A stretch of 64,000 nt of DNA from Phialocephala subalpina (Eukaryota; Ascomycota; Leotiomycetes; Helotiales; Mollisiaceae), in assembly GCA_900073065.1 (NCBI GenBank), contig FJOG01000014.1, positions 341,686 through 405,685 on the forward strand, in the 5' to 3' direction. A model generated the notes under the pieces. That model was given only the letters and a program-made list of their open reading frames with translations, made no database searches and was not told the origin of the DNA. A program made the translations under genes and the position numbers. Below, piece after piece: positions 35,994 to 46,473 of this stretch (its first letter is position 1; each line of letters opens with the position of its first letter).

Positions 35994-37766
35994 TCAGAGT
36001 ACAAGGCTCACAGGCTCATAGTACTTGTGGTCTCCAGGCTTGTCCCAATCGATGCTGAGCTTGAATGCCTGTGCGACCTTGTATATATTCTTCCCAAGTC
36101 CAAAATCATCCTTGGGGCCACGATCCACGCTTTCCCGCTCGAATTCTCTCTCAGACGGACGAAGCGTCTTGCTCGCACGAATCTTGAGTACGACCTCGTC
36201 CCCACTTTTACCATATGGACGTATCCCAACTTTGATCCAGACCGTATCGGATGAATCATGCCAGGTTGCTCTATCAGTGTCTTCTGATCCTGATTCGAGT
36301 TTTCGATGGAGGGGCCACTTCTGCCTCTCGGTTATGGGAATTTGGTGTATGCTGACTGAGGTTGGAGGCCAAGGTCCTTGACTGCCATTTCTATGGTGGA
36401 GCAATGCAATGTCGAAGTGGGAGTCGATTTTCGAACAGTAGAAACGCAAAGTGGTCGAAGAAAACCCGTCGGCGGTCAACCAAAACATGGTCGAAGGCGA
36501 ACTAGAGGTAGTCGTGTATGCAAGCTCTTCGGTCGGGGTTATGATTCTCAATTCGCCAGACTCTTGTTCCAAGTGCCTGTAACTACCCGCAAAGGCAATG
36601 CCGTTCTCTCGAAGGCCCCTTGTTTCCACATGACAGGAGAAGATCGATCGCTCTAGGACTTCAAACTGTAGTGCCCGAGGAATGACCTGCAAATATATCG
36701 AGACCGTCGGCGATTGTTCTCCTTGCAATTGATCCTCAGTCACGAAATGAAGTTTCTCCCAGGTAGTCCTGACATACGGCTCTCCAGGCGAGAACTGCTG
36801 GAACCTAATTCCAAGTCGAGATTGAGTGACGCGATCTTTGCAGTTCAAGACAATGCAAATGCTCGAGTTCCCAGTTTGCAACGCTTTGGCCTCTATGTAT
36901 AGACCTTTGTTGGTGAGGGCATGACTCGATTTTGAGATGCCGGGTGGCGAGGGCGTGTAGATGAAGTTGCCAGAATTTGCAAAAGCTGCTGGGGATGCTG
37001 CAAGACAACTCCCCCGAAGTATGGATCCTGTCCAAGCGAGTATACTGTCGTCACCCGAAGTGTTCAAGATTTGCTCCTGCAGCCGGAGGAAAGCTTTGCC
37101 TCCCTCACCATACAGCAAGGGCATGTTGACCTCGAATATCCCCATCAGACAATAAGCGATGTCTTCCTGCCTCGTTGTCTCTCGATGAGATGCCCAGGAC
37201 ATCCGCTGAGCGACGCTGAAGTCGTAGAGGTGCCTTCTGCCCGAAAGAAGCTCTGAATGTATGTTGGTGACCTCGACAATGAGCTGCCGCAGACTGCTTT
37301 TGGTCCCGATCTCGTTCCAATCTCGTCCGTAAAACACCACGCTCGAAGGGGCAATAAGCTCCTGCAAAGTCCATCCCCTTCTGAACCATCGGCTTTTCCG
37401 GAATGCCGAGGGCTCGTGGGGGATATCTCTATTTGCTGGAACGTCGGTCAGGTACACGTAGCATACTCGTGACTGCTCATACCACCGATACATCGAGTTG
37501 ATGGCTTCTGAGAGTTCTGCACTGCTCGTCTTATCGATACAGCATGTGTCAATCCATGCATACTGAAAGCCATCTGAAAGCGCAATCTCGCAGCATTTTT
37601 TGATCTTCTGGAATCCGGGCTTGGTAGACGCCCGTTCGATGTCGGTGGACATCTCCTGGAAAGATACCTCGCCATCTTCCCAGGTGTGTGAAAGGATAGC
37701 ATAGGGTGGGGCGTCTGAGCCTATGAATTCGTGGAACTCAAGAGTTCTGGAATCGAGGAGCCTCAT
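35994..37766 (-). CDS. HET-domain protein, HET-E/HET-D type, 590 aa, intronless
   Basis: A single uninterrupted frame of 590 residues starts MRLLDSRTLEFHEF at 37766. The HET domain fills about the first 300 residues: PYAILSHTWEDGEVSFQEM, KIKKCCEIALSDGFQYAWID with TCCIDKTSSAELSEAINSMY, FRRGWTLQELIAPSSVVFYG, and RETTRQEDIAYCLMGIFEVN with MPLLYGEGGKAFLRLQEQI. This is the arrangement of HET-E-1 and HET-D effector domains. The C-terminal part carries no NACHT or WD repeats, so it is a stand-alone HET protein with an unknown C-terminal region. In the family the HET domain is the death effector. It appears intact, unlike its neighbour across the gap. Two CACGTG sites and a TGACTCA site lie 440-570 bases upstream. 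Confidence 0.92.
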   Translation of the reverse strand: MRLLDSRTLEFHEFIGSDAPPYAILSHTWEDGEVSFQEMSTDIERASTKPGFQKIKKCCEIALSDGFQYAWIDTCCIDKTSSAELSEAINSMYRWYEQSRVCYVYLTDVPANRDIPHEPSAFRKSRWFRRGWTLQELIAPSSVVFYGRDWNEIGTKSSLRQLIVEVTNIHSELLSGRRHLYDFSVAQRMSWASHRETTRQEDIAYCLMGIFEVNMPLLYGEGGKAFLRLQEQILNTSGDDSILAWTGSILRGSCLAASPAAFANSGNFIYTPSPPGISKSSHALTNKGLYIEAKALQTGNSSICIVLNCKDRVTQSRLGIRFQQFSPGEPYVRTTWEKLHFVTEDQLQGEQSPTVSIYLQVIPRALQFEVLERSIFSCHVETRGLRENGIAFAGSYRHLEQESGELRIITPTEELAYTTTSSSPSTMFWLTADGFSSTTLRFYCSKIDSHFDIALLHHRNGSQGPWPPTSVSIHQIPITERQKWPLHRKLESGSEDTDRATWHDSSDTVWIKVGIRPYGKSGDEVVLKIRASKTLRPSEREFERESVDRGPKDDFGLGKNIYKVAQAFKLSIDWDKPGDHKYYEPVSLVL

Positions 37767-38549
37767 TGTATTGCGAAGGACAGAAAGCGTTCATCAATTT
37801 CCAGCCCCAATTTGGGTGCGAACAGCTCACAGGTGAGCTCAACTTTCGCGTCTTGAAAGGGTCTTATAAGAGGCCTCGATGTAAGCTTCAAGGATATGTT
37901 GAAAAGAGCAGCTGTTCGAGATTGACGATGCTCTATGAGTGTGATGGAGAAGGTGATAGAGAAGAGATGCTGGTGCCCCTGGTGACTGACATTGCGGCGC
38001 CGGTTTGAACCGTGTGGCAAGCTGCTGTTTGATCAAATAGAAGCAAAATATCGCAGCATGATCCCACAACTTTGAGGTTTGAGGCGCGCGAGACTTTGTT
38101 AATGAAAATATGGAAAGTTGTGTTGAGATGAATAACGAAGAGGAAGTTTGGACGCGAAGATGAGATAAAAATGAGTAGTGACACTAATATAGTGGGGCCG
38201 TGCACGTGATTCGTTGCTGATTCTGGAGCGCTCAATGTTATTCCTTGACTGGAGGAATATTTTTACTTTGAATCCGGGTTCGAAAGAGAGACGAGTAGGC
38301 GACGAAGCCCTAAGTCACGTATCACGTGACTCATCTCATTATCTCAAGAAGGGCTTGCATTCGCACTGAGGGATAGTAGAGACCGGAAATGAGGAGATCG
38401 TTTGAGACGGCTAGGAAAATTTTGAATAGTCAAGGACTCGGGTCAAGTTTGTAAACATTATTATTCATATAGTCACATCTCACCTCCCAAGCTCGATTAA
38501 CTCAAGACTCTCATCTCATCCCGGTACATCGGGACCATGGGACAACAAT
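37767..38549. promoter_or_regulatory. Upstream region of intact HET gene
   Basis: A 783-base region that should hold the HET promoter. CACGTG E-box cores occur at 38203-38208 and 38323-38328. TGACTCA, the core of GCN4/CPC1-type bZIP sites, overlaps the second at 38327-38333. These are candidate sites only. Confidence 0.4.
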
Positions 38550-40350
38550 CTAAACAACCTTGTAGGTCTTAAACGCCCTGGTTGGTAGCTTCTTCTCAAA
38601 CATGATGTCGAGCTCTTCATAAGTACGTCCCACCGTCTCAGGAACACGGAAGTACGCCCAAACGAACGATATGAGCGACAATCCACCTGAAACAATTAGC
38701 ACAAGTCCCATAACACGAAAAGAAAAGTCAAACTCACCAAAGAAGAAACCCAATTTTCCCCTCATATTCGCCTGATCAGGATTAATCATATACGGAATCG
38801 CAACCGTCATCACAATCCCCATAACAGCCTGCACGGCCGTCGCAATCGCAATAGTCTTCGCCCTAACCTTCGTCGCAGACACCTCGCAAATAATCACAAA
38901 ACACACTGGGCCGATCGTCAAATCATAGATACCGTTCCAGATAATCATGAAAACCGATTGGGTCCAGATGATGCCTGGACGATCGGAGTGGTGGGGTGCG
39001 CAATCGAGGAAGCCGATCAGGAACATCATTACGGTGAGGACGGCGATTCCGTAGATGTAGATGCGGCGACGGCCGACTTTCGAGAGGAACCAGGATGCGA
39101 GGGTCCCGACGAAACCCACGGCGAGGTAGCCGACGCCCATGTCGAAGGCTTTGTCTGTGGGGAGGCCGGCGACTGGAAGGAGAAGTCAGTCTAGTGTCAG
39201 ACAGTGAAGGGAGCGACTTACGCTGGAAGAAGTAGGTTGCATATCCGACCAAATAGATACCACTGAAGACTTGGATGGTGTAAACTCCAACAGAGATTTC
39301 CGTTCGTCTGCGGTTGATGGGTTTGAAGCAATCCCAGTACGAAGGTCGTGCCTGTCTCCATCTCAAGCTCCAGACGGTCGGTCTCAATGATCATGGCTAA
39401 AGTCGGCTTGACATCAAACCCCTGACATCAAACCCCGCAGAAGAAAGCTTCTTCAGTGATTTCTCAGCATCGTCAATTCGACCCTTTCTCACCAACCACC
39501 AAGGTGACTCGGGAGCAAACGGCATGCCGATAAGAATGACCAACGGCCAAAACCACTGTGCAGCAAAAGGAGTAGAGTAGGCCCAATGAGTATCAAGCTG
39601 TGAGGTTCCGGCGATGACTCCATTGGCGATCAGTTGCCCCATCACGAAACAGAGATTGATGAATGCCGTCAGAACACCACGGAGGGCGATAAGGCAGACC
39701 TCAGAAGCGTAAGCTGGTGCGATTGTCGCATAGCATCCGAGAATGAGGCCACCGAGAAGTTCGCCTGCAAGGAGGACGTTGAGAGATCGTGCGAAGAATT
39801 GGATGAAGATACAGCCTGCTGTGAGGACAACACAGGCGGCGAATGTCTGCCATTGTCAGAAACATCCATCTGAAATTGATGTGAGATGCGACCATACCTT
39901 CTTCCGCCCAAATCATTCCATTGGATATGCTGCTCCCAAGGCCCCCACACATTGTCCAATTGGATTTCCCATGCCCAACCCAGTCTGCCAAGCTGCACTG
40001 ATAATGTAGTCCCCTTCGAACAGATACCCGAAGTCCTTCTGGAAAGCCGGAGTCGCGTACAAATTTCCTAGCAATTGAGGATCAAAGGCGGTCATGATTA
40101 TACCGAGAGAGAAGATAGACCAGCCGACAGCACCCGGGTACAGCTTGACGGCCTCGAAGAATGTCATCTGGTGCTCAATCTCAGTCGCCTGACGGGCATC
40201 ATCACCAATCTCCTTCGTGACGCCCTCGGCGACGTCCTTTGGTGGAGTCTCGACATCGGCATCTTTAATTAAGGAACCCATCGTGAGGTATCGCGTCGCG
40301 CTTCCGGACGGTTGGAGCAGAGGAGAAATCTCACCTTCAGGAGCAGACAT
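38550..40350 (-). pseudogene. Broken MFS sugar permease (maltose/alpha-glucoside type)
   Basis: Relic of a 12-helix sugar porter. Recognisable parts: EAVKLYPGAVGWSIFSLGII, DYIISAAWQTGLGMGNPIGQ, AACVVLTAGCIFIQFFARSL, PFAPESPWWLVRKGR (sugar-porter motif), SYWDCFKPINRRRTE, and WFLSKVGRRRIYIYGIAVLT. Introns near 39200 and 38720 are still intact. Three lesions break it. TGA at 39913-39915 stands where this family has Trp (PMEWFGRKK). A 14-base tandem duplication at 39409-39436 shifts the frame and leads to an early stop. A 1- or 4-base insertion near 39341-39349 shifts it again before SYWDCF. The substrate class is inferred from the PESPWWL motif and overall similarity to MAL-type permeases. Confidence 0.85.
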
Positions 40351-41412
40351 CGCAGGGATATATCAGGTCGCGGTCGCATCCAATTGCTTGGACAACCACG
40401 GAGCTCTATCAATTCCAAGCATGGCCGTTGATAAGAGCAGGCATGGTTGACAAGAAATGTTCTGATCGTGAATGGCCGTGTGAGAAAAGCTGCACGATAA
40501 CACCGGCGAAGTGGAGATGTTCGGCATACTGTCCACTTTCACCGGCAGCACCGTTGCAACTTGCTATCGCCATGGCCAATTGGAATCTTGCCCGCTGAGC
40601 GTTCTCCGGAATGTGCCATATTGGGGTTCTCCAGGGCCATGGATCGTATCTTTGGGAGAGCTAGTGGAGTGAAGTTTAATATCGATGTGAAGGTTGGAGA
40701 AGTGGTTGGTGGATGTGTAGCAAACGGCGGTTATTGGACAATGTGGCATGATCATGGAAGAAGCTGTCAAGCACGCTCATGTTGAAATGGATTTCCTGAC
40801 AACCATTTTGAGGTTCATGGCCAATTGAGGATGCGAGGGGTGACCTTGCATGCCCTGTATCGAATCATGGCGAGCGAGAGCTTGTGAACTAAGTAAAGGA
40901 CCCAGGTTCCAGATCATGGATTAAAAAACACACACAAAAGGGTTAGATTTCAACTTCTGACAATAGAGTTTATATGCAAAAAGAAGAAAGAGAAAAGAAA
41001 TGCGAAGAGCAAAGGAGTGCTGAGCCAGACCCTGAAGGGAGCACATTTCACATGACTGAGGACCACTTAGTGTAACCTTACACATTATTCGTCCTTGCTG
41101 AAGCTTCGGATGAAAACAACATCGTTTTCGTCTCCCATACACATTTTGGACTCATCGGAGACTACGATACTTCCTCCATCCAGACTGCTGCGTTCAGAGG
41201 AAATCGTCAGTTGCCTCTTGTTCAGCCGTTCAAAGCCACATTGTGGCGCAGCGTCTTCACACTTCACTTGCCAGCGCGTACCTCCTTCCTCTCAACTCAA
41301 CGGCTTCCTTCTCTCTCAACTGCTTTCCATGCTTTCTCAGCTCTGGAAATGCATCGGATACCATGCCCATTCGATTCCCGTCCCTCTCATATACACCATG
41401 CTCTGATGACAG
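40351..41412. other. Intergenic between permease pseudogene and HeLo-E2 gene
   Basis: About 1.06 kb between divergent genes, expected to contain the HeLo-E2 promoter. CT-rich stretches occur at 41270-41340. No further feature is recognised. Confidence 0.4.
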
Positions 41413-44400
41413 ATGGCTGAAGCTGTTGGTTTGGCACTCGGCGTCGCAGCCTTGTACTCCGCTTGTGTAGATGTTTTCGACGTCGTTGTCTCTGCGAAAG
41501 ACTGTAGCAAGGAGCACGAGGAATTGTCTGCTCTGGTAAGAACATTGGATTGCTGAGAAGCCTCGACTTCATCGCTAATCAAAAGGTCGTTCCTAGCTTG
41601 GTCTGCAGCGGCTACGGTTCGAGTTTTGGGGAGAGTCTGTCGGCTTACCATCTGGACGATTCGATCACGAACCTACCATACCATACAACACCCATCTTGA
41701 CCTCCCACAGGTCCGACCCGATGTTGAGCGAGCTTTGGAAAACATTCGACAACTTCTGGACAGCGTGGCTGCGATTGATGGGAAATATGGCGTCACACCG
41801 GGTATGGTCTCTGATGAAGGTCTCACCACTCTTCGTGGGACTCGGATCTTCCAGAAGTCATTTGAGAGATTGAAAAGTCGAGTTCGGAAAGGACAGAAAC
41901 AAAAGTCAACAAGAAGAACAACGATATGGGCCTTACGCGACGCTACCAAGTTCAAGGATACGATCACTCGCCTTACAGCCTTCTTGGACGGCTTGCATCA
42001 GGTCACAACTTCTCTCGGCTTAGTCCAGCAGCGTTTCGAAGCACTTCGAGTCCATGAAGCAATCAATACAATTACGAATGAAGAGGATCTGGATCTCCTC
42101 ATCGAGGCCGCTTCACATCACTCTTCATCTTCCATCCACAGGACTGTTTCAGATGCTGCCAGCAAGAGACTCTCTATGGTGACCGTATCGATGGTAGACG
42201 CCGAGAGGGCCACTCATCCTCGCAGCAATGCATCAACGTACTCATTCTACACGGCCAAAACAAAGCCATCTGAGCATGTCCTTGAGACTTTGGACGAGAT
42301 GGATATTGACGACTCCGTGTCCGACAAGATCATGAATACTCGGTCATGTGCGGAATGCGAAGATTCTATGATTCCATGCTCTACTGCCGAAGGGACAAAG
42401 GCATGCTCAAACTGCATTGAGACGCACAAGCAATGCAGTTTCGATCTAGACGGAACGGTCTCCTTTGGTTCCGATATGGATACCTCGGATGACCTCAGCA
42501 CACCCGCGTCGTCAAGATTCACACCGCAACACGAACGATGGCTCGCCGAAACAATAGCAAGGTCACGATCAGCGCCAAGGTTACTGAGCTTCAAAACTGG
42601 TGATGCCAATCATGGTGATGCGGTGTCTGAGATCAACGATTCAGATCTTTATTACTGGATCGACAACGGCCCTAAATTGGTTGTCCAAGCACATAACAGC
42701 ACTTCGGTTGCCAAGAGGATGTTCCATGAGCTGAAACTCATTCGCAAGGCTCATGTTCCATTCGTCAGTGCAACGCCTGTTGCGGACGACCTTGGAAGAA
42801 TATTGGCCAGCATCGAAGGTCCTCCTGACACGGCTTATGAAGGCGGCATCTTTTGGATTCTGGTGACGGCATCGCAAAAGAATCCACCTGGCGCCCCCAC
42901 CCTGCGTTTCCATACAAAGATATACCATCCTAATATCGATCCCAGAACCGGCGTCTTGTGTGCAGATTACGAACAGAAATGGAGCCCCTCGAAAGTTCCT
43001 CCTTCTTTGAGAGGTCACTTCGCGGAAAGTACAGCCCTATGGTCACAACGAACATCGCCAGACATGTGGTCATTACTTGCACTTCTCGTCGCGATTTGTG
43101 GACTACTTGCGTCTCCAAATGTTCAGGATCCACTTGTGCCCGAGATTGCACAAAAGTATGTCGAGGATCCCGAAGGCTTTTACGAAGCCGCGAAGATGTG
43201 GACGCAACGTTACGCCAGCAGTCCGAACAAACCGGACGAAGAGTCGCTTCGATTCCTCGATGGGGATGGAATCTCTGGTCCGGCCGGCTCAGAAAGCTCA
43301 TCGGAAATGGTTCACATGGACTGTGATAGTGAGGTCCGAAATAACCCGGCTCCCATTCAAGAGTATTGGCGATGGAAATATGCGGACAAAGTTATCACCA
43401 ACTCGGTCGAATTTCCAGCCTCCTCAAGTTCGTCGCGCGATCGCGTGCAGTCCGAAACCTCAACTGACAGCGAGCGACTACTAAAGACGATCGAAGACAT
43501 CGTCGACTCTTTCCTCCATTATGATGCTCAACAAAATTGTCGTCTCAGGCAAGCTATCGGTGATCGTCTATCGGATATCGAACAATGGCGCATGGTTCGA
43601 GAACTTCGATTGGAACTGGAGAAAGGCTTGTTTCGAAGAGACCCAAATATGCCACTTACTATAATTTCATCTCCAAGGCCCATGGCAGAATCCGATATTC
43701 GAATCCAGATCGCAGGGAGAGTGCCATTCATTAAACAAGAAAACAATCCGCAATATTTTACATATGTCGGCTTGCTCAAGCGATCGTTCAACGAGAAGAG
43801 AAAACACGCATCATGGCGGCACACCAAGACTTCTTCCAAAAGTGGCAAGCCTCGCTCGTCTAGTGTACAGAGAGCAAGTTGGGGCAGTAGTGTGAATGGC
43901 AATCGGGCGTCGTGCTCTGCTCTGCGTTGGCAGAAGAAACGAAAAGTTTCCTCGTCAACCACTCGGTATGTTTCTGTGGAATTGCACAAGGCCGACAACA
44001 AAGATAAGGAAGGTTATTACGATTTCAGTTCCGACGACACGACGGACACTAAACATAAGGGAGGCTATTACAATTTCAGTTCCGACGACACGACGGACAC
44101 TATACATAAGGGAGGTTATTACGATTGCAGTTCTGACGACATGACGGACACCGAAGCCATCACCGAACCCAAATCAATTGTACAATCATACCATTATCGT
44201 CCAAATTATCAATACAGCAGCCGGCACCCTCGCCTACAGCAAAATCCTTACCGCCATGGAGCCTCTTCAGGCGATTATAGCCATCAATATGGTGAATATT
44301 ACACGAATCCCAAGAGTGATTATCGCACACATTTACCATACTCCCGCTCCCCTACGCCACCAACGTATGGATCTGCCGCACATGTACATCGCGAGGATCC

Positions 44401-45308
44401 TGAATATGACTTCGTGATGCACAACGGCAAAGTCCGGCAAAAGCCAAAACAAGTGGAGGAGTAAGTGACGATTGGCCCTGAGGAACAACAGAATGGCAAT
44501 GGCTGACTCTTCGATCTATAGGGCTTCATATGAAGCTACCCCTCGTCGACGGCGCAATTCATCGTCAACGCCACCACCACGACCCAAGAGCAAGAAAGCT
44601 ATTGCACCTCCACCAAAGGTAGTAGCGACCGAAGCGGATGTACGCAGGCATCGAATCCCACTCGGTTACTCAATTCGAAACTGGGACCCTAGCGAAGAAC
44701 CAATTATGCTGCTCGGAAGCGTATTCGATGCAAACTCACTTGGAAAATGGATCTATGACTGGACAGTCTATCACCACGGTCCAGCGACCCCAATTACAGA
44801 CATGGCAGGCGAGCTGTGGCTGCTTTTGCTCCAATTAGCAGGGAAGGTCAAGCGCGCCGAGGAATGTATGCCCCGAATACACGCCATCGAGAACCGGGAG
44901 ATGGTCGACGACTTCATTGAATCCGGGGAAAGGCTCATGGAAAGGCTCAAGAGGCTCCTCAAATCTTGCGAGACGCCCATGTTAAAGGCCGGCAAGAAAT
45001 CTGGCAAAGATTCGGCCCAACTTGACGAGAATGCTGGGACCGAGTTCGTTGACACCATCTTTGGCCAAGATAGGCAACTGGAAGCGACCGAGAAGTTTAT
45101 GTCAAGTACTCGGTTGTGGAACCTCCGTTTCGATGCCAATTGTGAGGATATTCTACGCCGTTCTGGCCAGGGACCTTCATATTCCAAGGGCTCTCACTCT
45201 GAGGACAAGGGTCCTTCTTATGAGAAGGACAATGCCATTGAGGATGCTATTGTGCTGTTGCCTGTTGCTATTCGGACGGCTTTCGGGTTGGAGGATATCC
45301 CGGAATGA
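41413..45308 (+). CDS. HeLo domain + Cys cluster + E2 ubiquitin-conjugating fusion, 1253 aa
   Basis: Exons 41413-41535, 41609-44460 and 44522-45308 join exactly in frame (3762 bases). Residues 1 to about 225 are a HeLo domain: AEAVGLALGVAALYSACVDV at the N-terminus, RLRFEFWGESVGL right after intron 1, and VRPDVERALENIRQLLDSV. Residues 288-317 have Cys spaced C-x2-C-x6-C-x8-C-x2-C-x6-C, the Zn2Cys6 spacing but without its basic residues. Residues about 405-577 form an E2 (UBC) domain: AKRMFHELKLIRK, IEGPPDTAYEGGIFWI, FHTKIYHPNI, GVLC with the presumed catalytic Cys492, WSP, then LASPNVQDPLVPEIAQKY. The HPN-to-Cys spacing is like Ubc1/UBE2K. About 28 extra residues follow WSP. Then come a disordered region with three 17-residue repeats and a C-terminal domain (about 1005-1253; WIYDWTVYHHGPATPI) known to me only as a fungal domain of unknown function. 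Likely a membrane-targeted E2; function untested. Confidence 0.88.
44000..44152 (+). repeat. Three 51-base in-frame tandem repeats
   Basis: Three consecutive 51-base units (44000-44050, 44051-44101, 44102-44152) encode the 17-residue repeat KHKGGYYNFSSDDTTDT with small variations. They lie in the disordered, Tyr/Ser/Asp-rich tail of the HeLo-E2 protein. Exact multiples of three keep the frame. High similarity between units suggests recent expansion. Confidence 0.9.
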
Positions 45309-46473
45309 TCTGACGTCGCATGGGCCCCACCACAAACCCCCTAATAAGCTGCTCTTAAGTCCTAGCAATCTAAGGACCTTCACAATGGCGACATCCCACC
45401 GTGCTACCATGTTCTAGCACCTTCACTCCGCTCTCGGGGCATCGGTCTCCGGGCACACTCGAGGCATCCAGAATGCCTATCGCGATAGCTCAACTCAAAG
45501 CAAAAAGACGGACGAGTGACAAGCAAACCTGCCCTCGCCGATTCAGAAGACAATTAGAACGGCAGTTTCAATACATGTAAGATTCTGCAGTCAGTTCTTG
45601 ATCTCCAAAGCCAATCTGGCAGGCAGAAGTTTTCCACTGACAACGATGCTGGTAAACTCCCATTTATCCCAAGGCACGGTGAGATGAAGATGGAGTGGCA
45701 ATATATATTTGATCTGTTTGCACTTTACTTCTTCTCGTCTCTTCTAGCACATATATCTCCTACGCAGGCTGTTTGCATTAGTGTCCTGCGTGGGATTAGC
45801 GCCAGTTATCGCTCTCTTCGGGGTTATTGGACTTTCGTATCCTCTTGCTTCCTCGTTCACAGCACAGGGGATGTCCCGTCTCTTCCAATACTCACGCCAA
45901 GGTAGAATCATTATTCATCTGTTGAATGCCTGAACCTGGTCTGAGTAGGCCTGGACACCGGTACTGAACATGTTCATCCAAGTCCATTAGATGTCGATCG
46001 CCGGGCGGAGTGAGGTGTTGAATCAACTCTGTACTCTTCGATATCGTTCAAAGCTTTTCTAGACCAACATGTTGTCATTTTAATATTTTTAGATTTGTGT
46101 TCCTTTCTTGATCCTCTGCTTTGGAAGGGAGTTTGGGAACTACATCAATGGAATAAAGGTGCGTTTGAGGTTGTGCACACCAAGAGGCTCGAGTGATGTC
46201 GAAGGTGTCGCTCTTCTTTGTACATCGAGGATGGTGGGGATAGCGTAATATATTCCTAACTACTCCTTGACGGAATCTTCACCTGGATTTTTGGAGATGG
46301 CCGAGTATGGGTGCACATTTGTGTTTCGTGCGAATTTCGAGGTCGTCTTCGTAATGTTATAATTGAGTTCGTGGCCGGCTGGGTTAAGACTATTTCACGA
46401 CAACTCCATCCTCTTTACTTTTCTAACCTTTCATTACCACATTTCAATCGCTTCAACAACATTCTGCTTTATC
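45309..46473. other. Intergenic, nothing recognised
   Basis: About 1.16 kb between two plus-strand genes. No domain-bearing frame, repeat or RNA gene seen. Confidence 0.4.

Noticed and set aside
39340..39436. Intron that would remove the 14-base duplication and second frameshift together
   Set aside because: A GTCAGG...ACAG pair can be drawn in frame, but it would delete the conserved AMIIETDRLELEME segment present in permeases, so lesions are the simpler reading.
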